Source of the DNA: Neckera pumila
Lineage: Eukaryota > Streptophyta > Bryopsida > Hypnales > Neckeraceae
Direction of reading: 5' to 3'
Assembly (NCBI GenBank): GCA_963969595.1
Contig: OZ018410.1
Span: 42,637,413 to 42,701,412 of the forward strand
DNA length: 64,000 nucleotides
Each line of letters starts with the position of its first letter. Positions within the stretch are counted from its first letter, which is position 1. Under the pieces are notes generated by a model. It was not told where the DNA came from. It ran no database searches and worked only from the letters and a program-made list of their open reading frames with translations. Positions 46,795 to 58,304 of this stretch are shown in pieces. A program made the translations under genes and the position numbers.

Positions 46795-49203
46795 CCCTCC
46801 TCCTGATTGGCTCAACAATTTCAATATCACTTGGGCCCCTCCTCACTTATCATCAAAATTGTTAGGGCTCCATTTGGTGTTTCTCTCGACACTATAGATG
46901 TGGACTCATTCCTCAAGCAAAAGATTACTAAAAAGATGAATTATTGGTCGACTTAGCGGCTCTCCCTGGCAGGATGAGCTACTGTGGTTAATGCAATTCT
47001 TCTCTCATCTATTTATTACTTTCTGGCAATATGGTGTGGCTCAATTCGTGCCATTCGTTCAGTTTGGGGTAGCATGCATAATTATCTATGGAGTGGATTA
47101 GAGTACTTGTCTAGTACTAGGGTCAACTAGGAAGACTGTTGCTTACCTAAGATAGTTGGGGGCCTCCAACTACTTGATCCAAAAGTATCTCTTCATGCGC
47201 TGTTAGCCAAGTGGGTTCTATATGCTATCAAACCAAGGATTTTTGGACTTAAAACCCTTCTAAGATACCAAATTCATTGAATGAAATCCCATCCTCAGGT
47301 GGATTTCTGGTTTTCCCTCCTCAGCATGGCTTATGGTGCAACGACCCTCTGTATATCAAGGATTGACAATATGGAATCGAATCACCTCTGCATGGAAGAA
47401 ACTAGTCAAACCTATCGAACTAGTTCCACCTGTCAATGCAGCAGAAGTTCTTTCGACTAGTATTTGGTGGTCTACTAGCTTCATTGGTTCAAATTTCAAT
47501 TTTTCAGTCGACTGAGCCAGAGACCTAGCAAGGGCAGGACTTTGTACTATCGGAGATATGTGGGATGCAAATAACAATGAGTTCAAAACATGGAAGGTTA
47601 TCTTAGACGAGTTTCTCTTCACCCCAATGGAGTGTCACCATTGGTTCTCTCTTATATTCCAATTCCTGGCTTCAACTCCTCACCGACCAGCCAAATAGGG
47701 CATTCATAGGGGATTGGCATTAGATGAGATTCGGGGGGTCTTGGAGGGTTTCGAATTCCCCTACTGTTTGCTGCGTTCCTAGATTGCGGGAACGTAGCAG
47801 CAACAGCTGGCTGACGTGGTTAAGCGACTGCAACGTCATTTTTTTTTTAAAAAAAAAAAAAAAAAAATTGCTTAAAATGATATTTTGGTAATATATATAT
47901 ATATATATATTTTTTTTAAAAAAATTCTGACACACCCGTACTGGCGTTCACTGAATCTGGGCAGATCAGGGAATAGGCCTGAAACGGCCCTCCAAGACCT
48001 CCAAATATCATTTAATGGCTGGCATATATGCATTGCCTACTGATCCATTACCAGAGATTACTTGGCGATTTCGTGCTCCTGACTTTGCCTTATTTTACCC
48101 AGAAGCACAGATTGTCTCTATTCCGTGTGGTTCTACATGTGCCACAGTAGGCATACGCTCAAGACAACTATCTATAATCCCAGATTTAGCAATTGATTCG
48201 ACACACAGGGGAACTGTCCAACAAATTCAAGTTTTCCAAATCAAGAAGGGGCAGAGGTGGTCAACCCACTTTCTATTTGCAGGGGACATCCTCTCCATTC
48301 AATATGATCCAGGGAGATGGAAATGGACTAATGGCAAATTATTTATGGAGTATACAGCAGCCATCGGTTAAAAACTCCTTACCACCTCGACTCAGCTGAA
48401 GCGCTCTATACCATCTAAATGGCCTAATCTACTCACAGATTCTTACACCCCACCATGGAGAGATATCTGGATGAAAGCCCGCCCTCAGAAAGATGCAACA
48501 TTCATATGGTCTATATGGCATAATGCTGTAGCAGTCAACTCCTGGCGGGCACAAATAGCTTCCGGTATTGATCAATCTTGTATATGTTGCAATTTTGGAA
48601 CCATAGAAACTCCTATCCACAGATTTTTTGAGTGCTTTTAGGCCTAAGAAATCTGGAACTATGCATTATCGATTATGCACCACTTTTGTTGTGCATCTCC
48701 AGTCTTAGGCCCCCATAGTCGACTTGACGAGACCCAATGTATATTTGGTACACCTACCCCTCAAATGTTTCATAGATTCTGCACATTATGGTCACTTATT
48801 CGTGGGGCTGCCCTTTGGCTTTGCTGGATCTCGCGCAACCATATGGTCTTTACGCAAGACCGTTGGCCCACTGTTCTTTTCCAAAAATCATTATGGAATG
48901 CTCTCCTTGATTCAACCCGGGCAGCCTTACTCAAGACTCAGCTCACCGCTAGTCATCGGCCTCAACATTCATATAGAACTTGGTCTAGGTTTATTAATAT
49001 TTGGCTCCAAACTCCAGTTTTAGCAATTAGGGTTGGCTACTCAGTTATTTGGAGTAAAGAGGGCCCTCCCTTCTGCTAATTCATTTGATTCTTTGTTTTC
49101 TTTGTCTCATTGCTCATCTTCTCTTCATTTGTCCAGCCTTTGGCTTGGCGGTTACTCTGGTTCTTTTAATACAATGGTTTCCATTTGTTATCAAAAAAAA
49201 AAA
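46795..49203 (+). mobile_element. 5'-truncated LINE (non-LTR retrotransposon), ORF2 C-terminal part, degenerate
   Basis: In broken frames the plus strand encodes features of the C-terminal part of plant LINE ORF2: NYWST, LSLAGRATVVNAILLSS, DCCLPKIVGGLQLLDPK and an AKWVLYAI segment after the polymerase domain. Farther on is a zf-RVT-type zinc-binding region (IWHNAVAVNSWRAQ, then CICCNFGTIETPIHRFFEC). The 3' end has CAGCCTTTGGCTTGGCGG, a TTTTAATACAATGG segment and a short A tail at about 49191-49203. Stops and frameshifts show it is dead, and the polymerase catalytic region is absent by 5' truncation. A MITE (47718-48017) interrupts it. Related 3' ends lie at 57541 (antisense) and 58222. Confidence 0.8.
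47718..48017 (-). mobile_element. CATTAGA-family MITE, copy 4, inserted in the LINE (300 bp)
   Basis: The ends CATTAGATGAGATTCGGGGG and inverted ATATCATTTAATG bound the family modules in reverse order: GGGAACGTAGCAGC, CAGCTGGCTGACGTGG, an A/T tract with an AT run, then GGCCTGAAACGGCCC. Its position inside the LINE dates it as later than that insertion. Confidence 0.75.
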
Positions 49204-49452
49204 ATAACTGCAAATAATGAAAAGATGACAAAAAATTCGATGAAAGAATAATGAAGCAATCCATTTCCTTAACTAAAAATTAAGGTAAATCCTATTATAA
49301 TATATCCTTCTTATAATGAAAAAAAGTTTTAGTTTTATACACAAAAGGACCACTTTCAATGATTTGTATTTCTATTAAAATGAACATTAGAAGTGAATAC
49401 TTTTCTATTTTTTGGCAAAAATGTCCACCTTCCACTTCAACATGCCATCTAT
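49204..49452. other. Short AT-rich spacer
   Basis: It lies between the LINE tail and the next element; nothing recognised. Confidence 0.4.
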
Positions 49453-49860
49453 GGTAGGAGGCTCTGAAATTGCACGGGCATTAAAAATTGCCCCTATAAA
49501 TGGCTGTGAAATGGATATGAGGTGGTTCTAAAATTGATCTCTACAATCATTGAATGAATCAAGGAAACAAGTATTATTAATTGCAAGAGCCAATCATTCT
49601 CTTTGCTTTGCCCATCTTTTTTTAAATTTGCAAGTGAGCGGTTTATGGAAGACCTAGGGTCATAAATAGGCACCTACGGCACATCTCGTTTGAAAATTCA
49701 TAACTAATTCAATAACGCTTCAGAAAATATGAAACCACTTGTGTTAGATTCCTCTTCTAATTCTCTATGTCTGAAAAAGAGAGCTAAAAAATTCCCCTCC
49801 AAATAAATACATGAAAAAGCCAGACTAGCCCTTAAATGAGCAGTTTCTGAGCCTCCTACC
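49453..49860 (+). mobile_element. GGTAGGAGGCTC-family TIR element (408 bp)
   Basis: The TIRs are GGTAGGAGGCTCTGAAATTG and the complement of GGTAGGAGGCTCAGAAACTG. The interior is closely similar to 57848-58221 over some 370 bp (GAAATGGATATGAGGTGG, TTGCAAGAGCCAATCATT, GAAGACCTAGGGTC). It is the most complete copy in the window, non-coding. Confidence 0.7.
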
Positions 49861-49870
49861 GTATTTTCTA

Positions 49871-50058
49871 CTCCTTCCCTGTCCTAAAACGATCTCCCAT
49901 TTGGACAAATGTTTTGGATTAAAGCTTAAAGTACCGTTGTTTTAACCCATTTCTAAATATTTCAAGGACATTGTTATCCATTTACTAAATCTCCAAGAAC
50001 CAAAATGATCATTTCTTAGGAACCGGACTGAAGATCATTTTGAAATGGAAGGATGGAG
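49871..50058. mobile_element. Stowaway-like MITE with TA target duplication (188 bp)
   Basis: CTCCTTCCCTGTCCTAAAAC at the left and the inverted GATCATTTTGAAATGGAAGG..GGAG at the right are flanked by TA on both sides (49869-49870 and 50059-50060). Terminus and TA duplication fit the Stowaway group of Tc1/mariner MITEs. Confidence 0.75.
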
Positions 50059-50153
50059 TATTTGCCAAGGAATCATCAATAAATACAACAAGTGCAGCTT
50101 CTCTTTTAACTTTTGAGGGAAATGGAGTGCCAACTCCTGTACGAAACATATGA

Positions 50154-50396
50154 AATCCTCCCGTCCTTTGTGGGCCCAACATGATAATTTGGAATTCTTG
50201 AGGATAAAAGTAAAAAAAAGCATCCTATATTTAAGCCGTGTCTAGGGATACTTACTAGCCCCCCTAGCTAATTTGGGGCCTCTGATTGCAAATATGAATT
50301 CAAATTTTGAAAAAAAAAGTTTGTGGCAAATAAAAAATTCTTGCGTTCTCCTTAAGGTAATTTCGGCCCGCAAGGCCCACAAAGGACGGGAGGATT
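50154..50396. repeat. Element with 23-bp perfect inverted ends
   Basis: AATCCTCCCGTCCTTTGTGG plus GCC at the left is exactly inverted at 50374-50396. The interior (TTAGGGGCCTCTGATTGCAA-type sequence) recurs about 277 bp downstream near 50555, so the region 50155-50690 is also a diverged direct duplication. Confidence 0.65.
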
Positions 50397-50784
50397 TAAC
50401 GTCCAGCCTCCTTTATGCATGACGCTAAAGGGTGCCATTGAAAGTGGGTCCAACGGGGTGAATTTTGTGTTCTTTGGGATAAATGTAAAAAAGAGCCCCC
50501 TATTTTGTGTTGCATTGAGGATATGTTGTAGGCCTTTTTTAGCTGATTTGGGGTCTCTGATTGCAAATATGAATTCAGAAATTGCCAAAAATTAAAATTG
50601 TGGAAAATTAAAATTCTTGCATTTTTCCTAGGATAAACTTGGCCTAGAAGGCCCACCTTCACTGACACCCTTTAGCGTCCTACTTCTTCTACAAATCTGG
50701 AATTTTGGATTAGCACGGAAAAGATGCGTTATGAAACAATGTTCCACATCAAATTATAAGTTATACTAGTGTGCTTTGTGCTGT

Positions 50785-50975
50785 TGCCACAGCCAAAATC
50801 ATAGTAAAAATAATTTTCTAATTTCCTCATTCATAATAAAAACTTTGAAATTCAATATCTTTCACATTATAGCTCCAAATGCCACGAAACCAAGCTTGTG
50901 CTCCCCTCCTCGCCGAGCCCTTTCCAAAGCTACCAAGCAGGCGGCTGGAGGACGCATGGTCCGAGGGATCTCAGC
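50785..50975 (-). repeat. Dispersed repeat, inverted relative to 10918-11120
   Basis: TTCATAATAAAAACTTTGAA, TTCAATATCTTTCA and CGCATGGTCCGAGGGATCTC are reverse complements of sequence near 10.9-11.1 kb. It ends where the TTAA element begins. Confidence 0.5.
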
Positions 50976-51904
50976 TTAATCCCTAAAGGAACGTTTGTCC
51001 CCTTGGGGGACAATTCGGGTCTGGGTAGGTTCCTACGATCTCACTTTTAGTAATATTTTTTGGAATTTTTAGAAGTTGTGTATTTTTGCGAGATCTTTAT
51101 GAATATGTAATTTTATTTTAATTGATGCCCAAGAGCAAAAGTTATGGCACAATAAGCAAAATTATGTTCGGCGGGCAGCCCAAAAAAATCACAAAAAGTC
51201 AAAATAATTTTTTTCAAATTTTTTTCTCAAAGATTATATTTTTGTCTACATGTGAAGCTTTGTTTCATTCAATTTGGACTAGTAATGAGAAAATGATGGA
51301 CAATCTTAGTTTTTCGGGCAATCTGAGCATCTTCTCGAAAAAATAACTTTTGTAGAATTCGTTTTTCAATGCAATTTTTAGAATTTTTCAAAAAAAATTG
51401 TTAGACAAGGTAGGATTTTCTTGCTAGAACAATCTCACCTTTGGGATTATTGTGATTCAACTCCATCTAAAAGCTATTAACAATTTAGTTTTTTCTTCAA
51501 TCTTGAACCCACCTCTACTTAACAGTTTTTTAATAAGTGAAAATTAAGTGCTTTTTATCCGAAATTTTTTTGGGAGATTCTCGACTCAACTATCGAACAT
51601 AAATAAGTAGAAAATCAAAGTTCATAGTGCAAAAAATTTGAACTAAAAAGATTCAAAGCTAAAAAATCTAGTCAGGCAAGGTGCAAAAAAACTTGTTTTC
51701 TTCACTTTAAATGCATAAATCTTGCAATCTACATGGTCAAAGTTTTTGAAATTTCTTCCACATGTTCATATACTAGTCAAGTATAAGATCTTACGGTTGG
51801 ATATGCAAGAAAAAACAAATTTTAAAGCTCTTTTCTCTTTGCAATAGAAATGACAGTTTTGTGTGGTTTTTATAGGAAAATCACCTTGATCCTTTAGAGG
51901 TTAA
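50976..51904 (-). mobile_element. TTAA-family element, copy G (929 bp)
   Basis: TTAA is at both ends. The left end TCCCTAAAGGAACG..GTCCCCTTGGGGGACA corresponds to the right end of copies D and H, so this copy is inverted relative to them. GCCCAAGAGCAAAAGTTATG and GTATAAGATCTTACGGTTGG agree. It is non-coding. Confidence 0.75.
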
Positions 51905-52298
51905 CAAAACAAAACAAAACAAACAGCCAAACTTAAAGTATGGATCCTGGTTACCTCACCTACTACCCTCGCATGGAATGGATGAAACTTCCCCAACATT
52001 CATCAGTTCCATCCAGAGCACCAGGCGCACTCAACCGGTATGCTTTAAAAGTTATGCACACATGGGTGGCTAAGCTGAAGAAGCCAAATGGATGGACTGA
52101 AAGGGAGAAGGTGTCCAATACTAACTTACACGGGAGCTACTGTACTGCTGTAGGTTGGAGAACAGAATCTCCTCAGTTGTTATCCACTTGGGAACATGGA
52201 AGGTAAGCTATTCAGGAACTATGCAAGTTCAACATGAATCACATGGTGACCTGGCAGGGGACCAAGGGCAGCTGGCAGTCATCTCCAGGGCCATTTTT

Positions 52299-53211
52299 TT
52301 AACCCCCAAAGGACCAAGCCATTTATCTGCCCCAAAACACTCAAAACTGTCAGTAAAAAAAATTGAAACTTGTTTTTTTTCACATTTAACCATAGGATCT
52401 TATATCTAACTAGTATGACAACGTGTGGAAAAAATTTCAGAATTCTTGACAACACAAATTGCAAGATATCTGGTTTTAAAGTGAAAAAACAAGTTTTTCA
52501 GCACATTGCCGGACTAGATTTTATGACTTCAAACATTTTTAACTTAAATCTTTTTGCACTACAGAGTTTTGAGCTTTTAGTCTTTATAGTGGAGTTGAGA
52601 GTATAGGGGGAAATTTTTTTCAAAAAAACTTAATTTTCATTATTAAAAAAGTTGTTAAGTAGAAGTAGGTACGAGATAGAAGGAAAATCTAAAATATTAC
52701 TCTGGAGTAATGCCTTTTATATGGAATTAAAAAGCACTAATCCCAATGGTGAGAGTATTCTAGCAAAAAAACTAAACCTTGTGGAACCTTTTTTTGGAAA
52801 AATTGTAAAAATTGCATTCACAAATGAATCCTACAAGTTATTTTTTTCAAGAAGATGCTCTAAGTGCCCAAAAAACAAGATTGTCCATAACTTTCTCATA
52901 ACAAATCCAAATGAAATGAATCAAAGCTTTCCAAATAGACAAAAATATAATATATAAGAAGAAAAGAAAAGAAAAAATCAATTTTTTTTTGCTGCCCCCT
53001 TCCCCCTCGTCCCCTGTTTTGAGCTTATTTGGGCATAACTTTTTTGCCCGGCACTAATTGAAAAATAATTATATTCCCACAAAGCTTAGCAGTTTTTCTA
53101 TCTTCAAAAAGATTTTCGGAAAATCACGAAAAAAATTCAGCATGTAGGTAGTAGGTACCTACCCACAATCCCATTTGTCCCCCGAAGGGACAATGGTTCT
53201 TTAGGAGTTAA
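52299..53211 (+). mobile_element. TTAA-family element, copy H (913 bp)
   Basis: TTAA is at both ends. The left end is CCCCCAAAGGACCAAGCC; the right is GAAGGGACAATGGTTCTTTAG. It is collinear with copy D over nearly its whole length (CCATAGGATCTTATATCTAA, TAGGTACGAGATAGAAGGAA, CACAAAGCTTAGCAG). It lies about 400 bp from copy G in the opposite orientation. Confidence 0.75.
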
Positions 53212-53929
53212 ACATGCACAAACTTGGGATGGAACACAATGAAATTCCTGAAGTGTCCTCACATAGTTTCAAGTCCAATTCAAAGTGCTGTAACTTTTGC
53301 ATCCAATGTTTGAATTCAATTAAACTTGTTGGAAAAAATGCGCTCTTTTTGTTAGTTTGTGTTGTAAAATTTTCAGATCAATCTAAGATGTATTGACTTT
53401 TTGGAAGCCAATTGAAGTTCACAGGTTCAATTTGAGTTTTTAAAACCATCACTCATAATACCAAGTGAAAACTCAATTTTGGAAGAAAATTGTTTTTTAC
53501 CCAACCTTGCTTTATATTTTTAATCCTTTTAGACAATGCAAGTTACGATCTTCAATGAAGTGATGATTATATACTTCTTAAGCACAAAAAAATGACTCCT
53601 TCTTCTACATCACAATGTGATTGTTGAAGAATAATTGCTCATCAATAACATTATTGAACTTCATCACTAACTATATTTATTAATAAACTATTATTAATCG
53701 AGTTGTTACTTTTTATTAGCAAAAAAGGAGGAAAGACAAACATTTCTTTCTACTTTGAAAGAGCAATTATCTTCAATTATAGTATAAGAGACAAATAAAA
53801 CCAAAATGAATCAATCAAGATCCCAAACCAATCTAATGATATTGGAATTCAAAGTAGGAGCAAGTTTCCAAGCAAGCAAAGAAAGGCTATTGATGCAAAT
53901 AACATTTTCAACTTGATGGAACTAAGTAA
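53212..53929. other. AT-rich intergenic DNA
   Basis: No recognised gene or bounded repeat. Confidence 0.4.
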
Positions 53930-55015
53930 ATTCCACTATCTAAGTGACCTTTCGATTTTCACCTCTCTTCTCAGAGTATTGGAGAAATTTTTTTTTACAA
54001 GTCATATTTAGATGGATAGCATATATTTGTGCCAAATGGAATCAAATTTTACAATCATAGTCACATTTCAGTTGTTAGGTCTTTTTTCATATTACTTGAT
54101 GAGAAGATTCATATAAACCATAATATCCTTACATGCACCAAATGAACTAAATTCCATTGTAAGGGTCACCTTTAGAGATGCCATCTCTCTTTTCATCTTA
54201 TTTGAGAAGAAGATTCCTACAAATTAGAAAGGGGTTGGTAGCAAATCTAAGTGCCAAGTGAACTAAACTCCATTGTTAGGGCCGCCTTTTGATTTTCACC
54301 CCTAATTTCATCATGCTTAAGAAGAAGATTTTTATGAGTTATACCTGGATCCATGGATAGCATACTCTTGTGTCAAATGGAATTTAATTCCATTGTGAGC
54401 GGCAAATTTTAGTCGTCACATCTCTTCACACAGTACTTGAACAACAAATTTTAACAAGCCATTTCTATAGCAGTATTACTTTGTGACAAAAAGAAGTAGA
54501 CTCCCAATTGCTACGGTTACATTTGGGTTGGCGCCTATCTACTCTTGTTTATTGCAAAGACGATTTCTACTAGCCATATTTGAATGGATAACAAATATTT
54601 GCATCAAATGAAGCTATATTCCAATGTCAAGGTCACCTTTGATTGCTAAATCTTTTCTCAAGGTACCTTTTCTAAATCTTGAGGAGAAGATTCCTATAAG
54701 ACATATCTAGATCTACTAATAGCATTTCTCTATGCCAAATAGAACTAAATTCTAGTGTCAAGGCTACCTTCTATTTGTCACCTCCTTTCTCATAGTACCG
54801 AGGAGAAGATTCCTATTAGCTCGCTTGACATGTATCAAATCTCTGCGCCAAATGGGACTAAATTCTATTATTAAGGTCACCTTTTTTTTGGCACCTTTCT
54901 TTTCATAGTATTTGTGCAACACATTCCTACGGGTTACATCTAAATGGATTGCATATCTTTGTTACAAATAGAGGTATACTCCACTATTTGAGTCACCTTT
55001 TGGTTGCCACCTTAC
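53930..55015 (+). repeat. Diverged tandem array, unit about 117 bp, roughly nine to ten copies
   Basis: Each unit carries, in order, a GTCACCTTT.GATT..CACC block, TCTTTTCTCATAGTA, GAGGAGAAGATTCCTA, a CATATCTAGATGGATAGCAT block, a TTTGTGCCAAATGGAACTAA block and ATTCCATTGT.AAGG. The AGAAGATTCCT core lies near 53978, 54100, 54212, 54320, 54440, 54558, 54684, 54800 and 54915. Units differ by substitutions and small indels, indicating an old array. Confidence 0.8.
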
Positions 55016-57540
55016 TACTAGGAAATTCAATGATGTCCAAGACTATAGTCTATACTACAAATGTAGATTCAAAAGTTCTCTCAACTTGGATGGCTCAATT
55101 TGGAAAGTGAAGAACTTGAATTTGTGTGTTGACTTTAGTTATCTTATGCATATGCTATGTTATATTTTGAAACTTGATGTGGAAAATGACGAGGCAATTT
55201 ATAATGTTTCTTGTATGAAAGTATGTAATGTACAAAAACAAAAGATTTTCACAAGTGTACAATAATGATAATTTTCAAAAATACAATTCGAAAAACAAAT
55301 TTGAAATTTGAAAACATGTTGACAATATAAAGATTGTAAAATATACTACTATATGCTGACATTTTTATATTTGTAGGAAAATTTATACATTCAAATAATT
55401 CAAAATCTATAGAATATTTCAATTAGTGAAGAATTTCTATTCCATAAAGAAATCTAAATCTACATTTTATGCACCAAAATTATATATAAATTCCTAAAAT
55501 TGTGAAGCTACAAATCTATAAATCTCTAATCTTCAAAACACCGAATAATACATAAATTTCTAAATCCATACAATCCTAATATCCTAAACAAATCTTCAAA
55601 TTCTTGATGAGAAAAGCTCAAATGATGCACAATAATACAATAAAGCAAAAACTATAGCAAAACAATTTGAAAATGAGACATTTTTTTTCAATTTCCACTT
55701 AAATAACACAAAATTTACAAAACTATAACATACTCAAAAATAAACAGCACTATGGTATCAGTGTAGAATCAACATCAAGTTCAAGTTGAAATGGCACTAA
55801 ATTATTGTATACAATTGCAAACCTATATACAATATATTGGAAAGAAGAAAAGATGAAAATACTGTAGCAAATAGATTGTGAAAACATTACTTTGTAGTTC
55901 AAAATTGATACAAGAAGAAGTTTTGTCAGTAATTGCATACTTGCTTATAAACAAATATATTTGAACTCCAATATTTATTCATTTTAGTGTTCCAATATAA
56001 TTCAAAAACATACCAAAAATAATGTGAAGTGATTTATAAGAGAAAAAAGTGCTAGCAAGCTTTATAAAATTTGCAAATTTCTACTGAAACTTGAGTCAAA
56101 ACTCAAGAACCCAAAGTGCATATTTAAGGGAAACTAAGAAGGAGAATGAAAACAAAGAGAAAGGTAGCAACGACAATCTACAAAATATAGTCTACAAAAC
56201 TGTGTTGAACTACAAATGATAAGACCACACTATATAATTACAAAAGGGTAGTAGATAGTAACATGAGAGCAAAGATCTACCAACAAAACCTACAAATTTT
56301 TGATAAAACATTGTGCCAATAGACATAAAACTTTGCTAAGCCATTGAGCCAAAAGTCACAAAATTATGTTGTTTGAACATTCATACAAATAAAAATAAAT
56401 AAATAAAAAGAGTGAGTGAAGAGGAATTCCAAAAATCTAACACCAAAATCTTAAAATCCTACCAATCCATCAAACTAGAACCTACAATGCTTTTGATTGA
56501 TGAAACATCAAGCCAAAACCTCAAATCCTCGTTGTGTAATCAAGGGAATAGTAAGAGCCAAGATAGGTTGATATCTTAGTTTTAGATTTTCCAATCAAAA
56601 TTTGCTATGTGAAATATGCTTTTATAAACCTTTGCTATTTTATCTCTATATGCATTGAATCATCCAAACATCTCACTTTCATTTGCTTAAATAATGTACA
56701 ATCATCACCATCTTCTTGAGTTGACAAAGGTTCCTACCAATGGAATGAGAGATGTCAAAGGCCTTGCCAATGAGTGAAGAGGGGATTGCAACACATGTAC
56801 ATGAACTCTCTTTATTGATCTCATCCTATTGTAGTCTCTTTATGATGTAAACCTATTTTCCAAGCCATTCTCAATTTTAGCCTATTACAACTGTCAAAAA
56901 TTTGGTCCCCTCACCTCTTCATTTGTACAATTGTTATACCCACAAGCATGTTTTCATGCTTGTCTGTGCTAAGGTGTATTGCCTATTTTCAACAATGTTA
57001 AGCGTTTTAGCATATGTCTGATTGAACAATGGTGGTGGGGATAATTCTCTCTAGTCAGAGAATAAAAATAAATGAAGATTGCACTTTTTTTGGCTAATTT
57101 TTTTTTATCAAATTTGGAATTAGTAAAAAGTAAGGAAGTGTAGATTACAATCCAATTTGTTCTCAATCTATAGGCAAATTAACCTCTCTCCGAGAATTGT
57201 AAAACAAAAAATGAGTTATTAAAAAGTATTAATGTATTATAGGTCACACAACAATGAGTTGCTGAACTACATCATAGTTCCCTCATTCACGGAAATAGGT
57301 CACTATCTATTGCACAAATGGGGCCATTGCCAGAAATACGTGATATATTTCATGTATTCAGAGTGACATGGAGAATCTCAAATTTAGCAAAATTGTAAAG
57401 TATGCCACAATGGAGCAATTTGAAGTATAGGTTTATATCCCTATGTAGGATTTTCACAACAAGCAATATTAATAGCAAAATAGATATGAATACCATCCAA
57501 ACACACCAAGTATGCTTAACACTCTATATTTTAATTTTAA
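55016..57540. other. AT-rich intergenic DNA
   Basis: Very AT-rich, with short frames only. No gene or bounded element was recognised in 2.5 kb. Confidence 0.45.
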
Positions 57541-57835
57541 TTTTGAACAAATGAAAGAACCATTGCGTTAAAAAACCCACAATACAAGACAGCCAAGCCA
57601 AAGGCTAGACAATGAAGAGAAATGAGTACAAACTAAAACAAAACCAGAAACAAGCTACAAAGACGAGCAAGGAGAGGGAGGAGCCTTGTTCCAAACAATA
57701 TGATCTCCCATCCTACAAGCAATAATCGGAGAGTGAAGCCAAACGCTATCAAAATTCCAACAAATAGATTCAACATGTTGGGAACTTTGACACTCACACA
57801 CTATACTACTCACCTGAAACTACATACTTACCTAA
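57541..57835 (-). mobile_element. LINE 3' end, antisense fragment
   Basis: Read on the minus strand, the region ends with TAGCCTTTGGCTTGGCTG and TTTTTTAACGCAATGG, the same 3' signature as the LINE at 46795-49203, preceded by TTCATTGTC. Upstream (minus strand) are fragments compatible with a degenerate coding end. No intact frame. Confidence 0.6.
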
Positions 57836-57847
57836 ATTATTCTATAA

Positions 57848-58221
57848 GGTAGGAGGCTCTAAAATGGCACGGACATTAAGAACCACCCCTACAAATGACT
57901 GTGAAATGGACATGAGGTGGTTCTAAAATTGACCTCTATAATCATTGAAAGAATCGAGGCAAAAAACATTATTAATTGCAAGAGCCAATCATTTTCTTAG
58001 CTTTCTCCATCTTTCTTTAGAATTGCAAGTGAACAGTTTATGAAAGACCTAGGGTCCTAAATAGGCACCTACAACACAACTCATTTGAAAATTCATAACT
58101 AATTCAATAATGCTTCAAAAAAGATGAAACCATTTGTGCTAAATTCCTCACCTATTTTTCTGTGTCTGAAAAATGAGCTAAAAACATTTCCATCAAAATA
58201 AATACATGATAAAGGCAGACC
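57848..58221 (+). mobile_element. GGTAGGAGGCTC-family element, right end lost
   Basis: GGTAGGAGGCTCTAAAATGG at the left, then about 370 bp highly similar to 49453-49830. The homology stops where a LINE 3' tail begins at 58222, so the right end was lost or displaced there. Confidence 0.65.
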
Positions 58222-58304
58222 CATTTATCCAGCCTCACGGCTTGGCTGTTCTATATTTTTTTTAATGCAATGGGGGTCTCCCCATTTATTAAAAAAAAAA
58301 AAAA
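58222..58304 (+). mobile_element. LINE 3' tail with poly(A), severely truncated
   Basis: CATTTATCCAGCCTCACGGC, CTTGGCTGTT, TTTTTTTTAATGCAATGG and a 14-base A run reproduce the LINE 3' end. Only about 80 bp were inserted, a typical dead-on-arrival copy. Confidence 0.65.

Noticed and set aside
48015..49079. Several frames of 60-134 codons as separate genes
   Set aside because: They are pieces of one degenerate LINE ORF2 end broken by frameshifts and stops.
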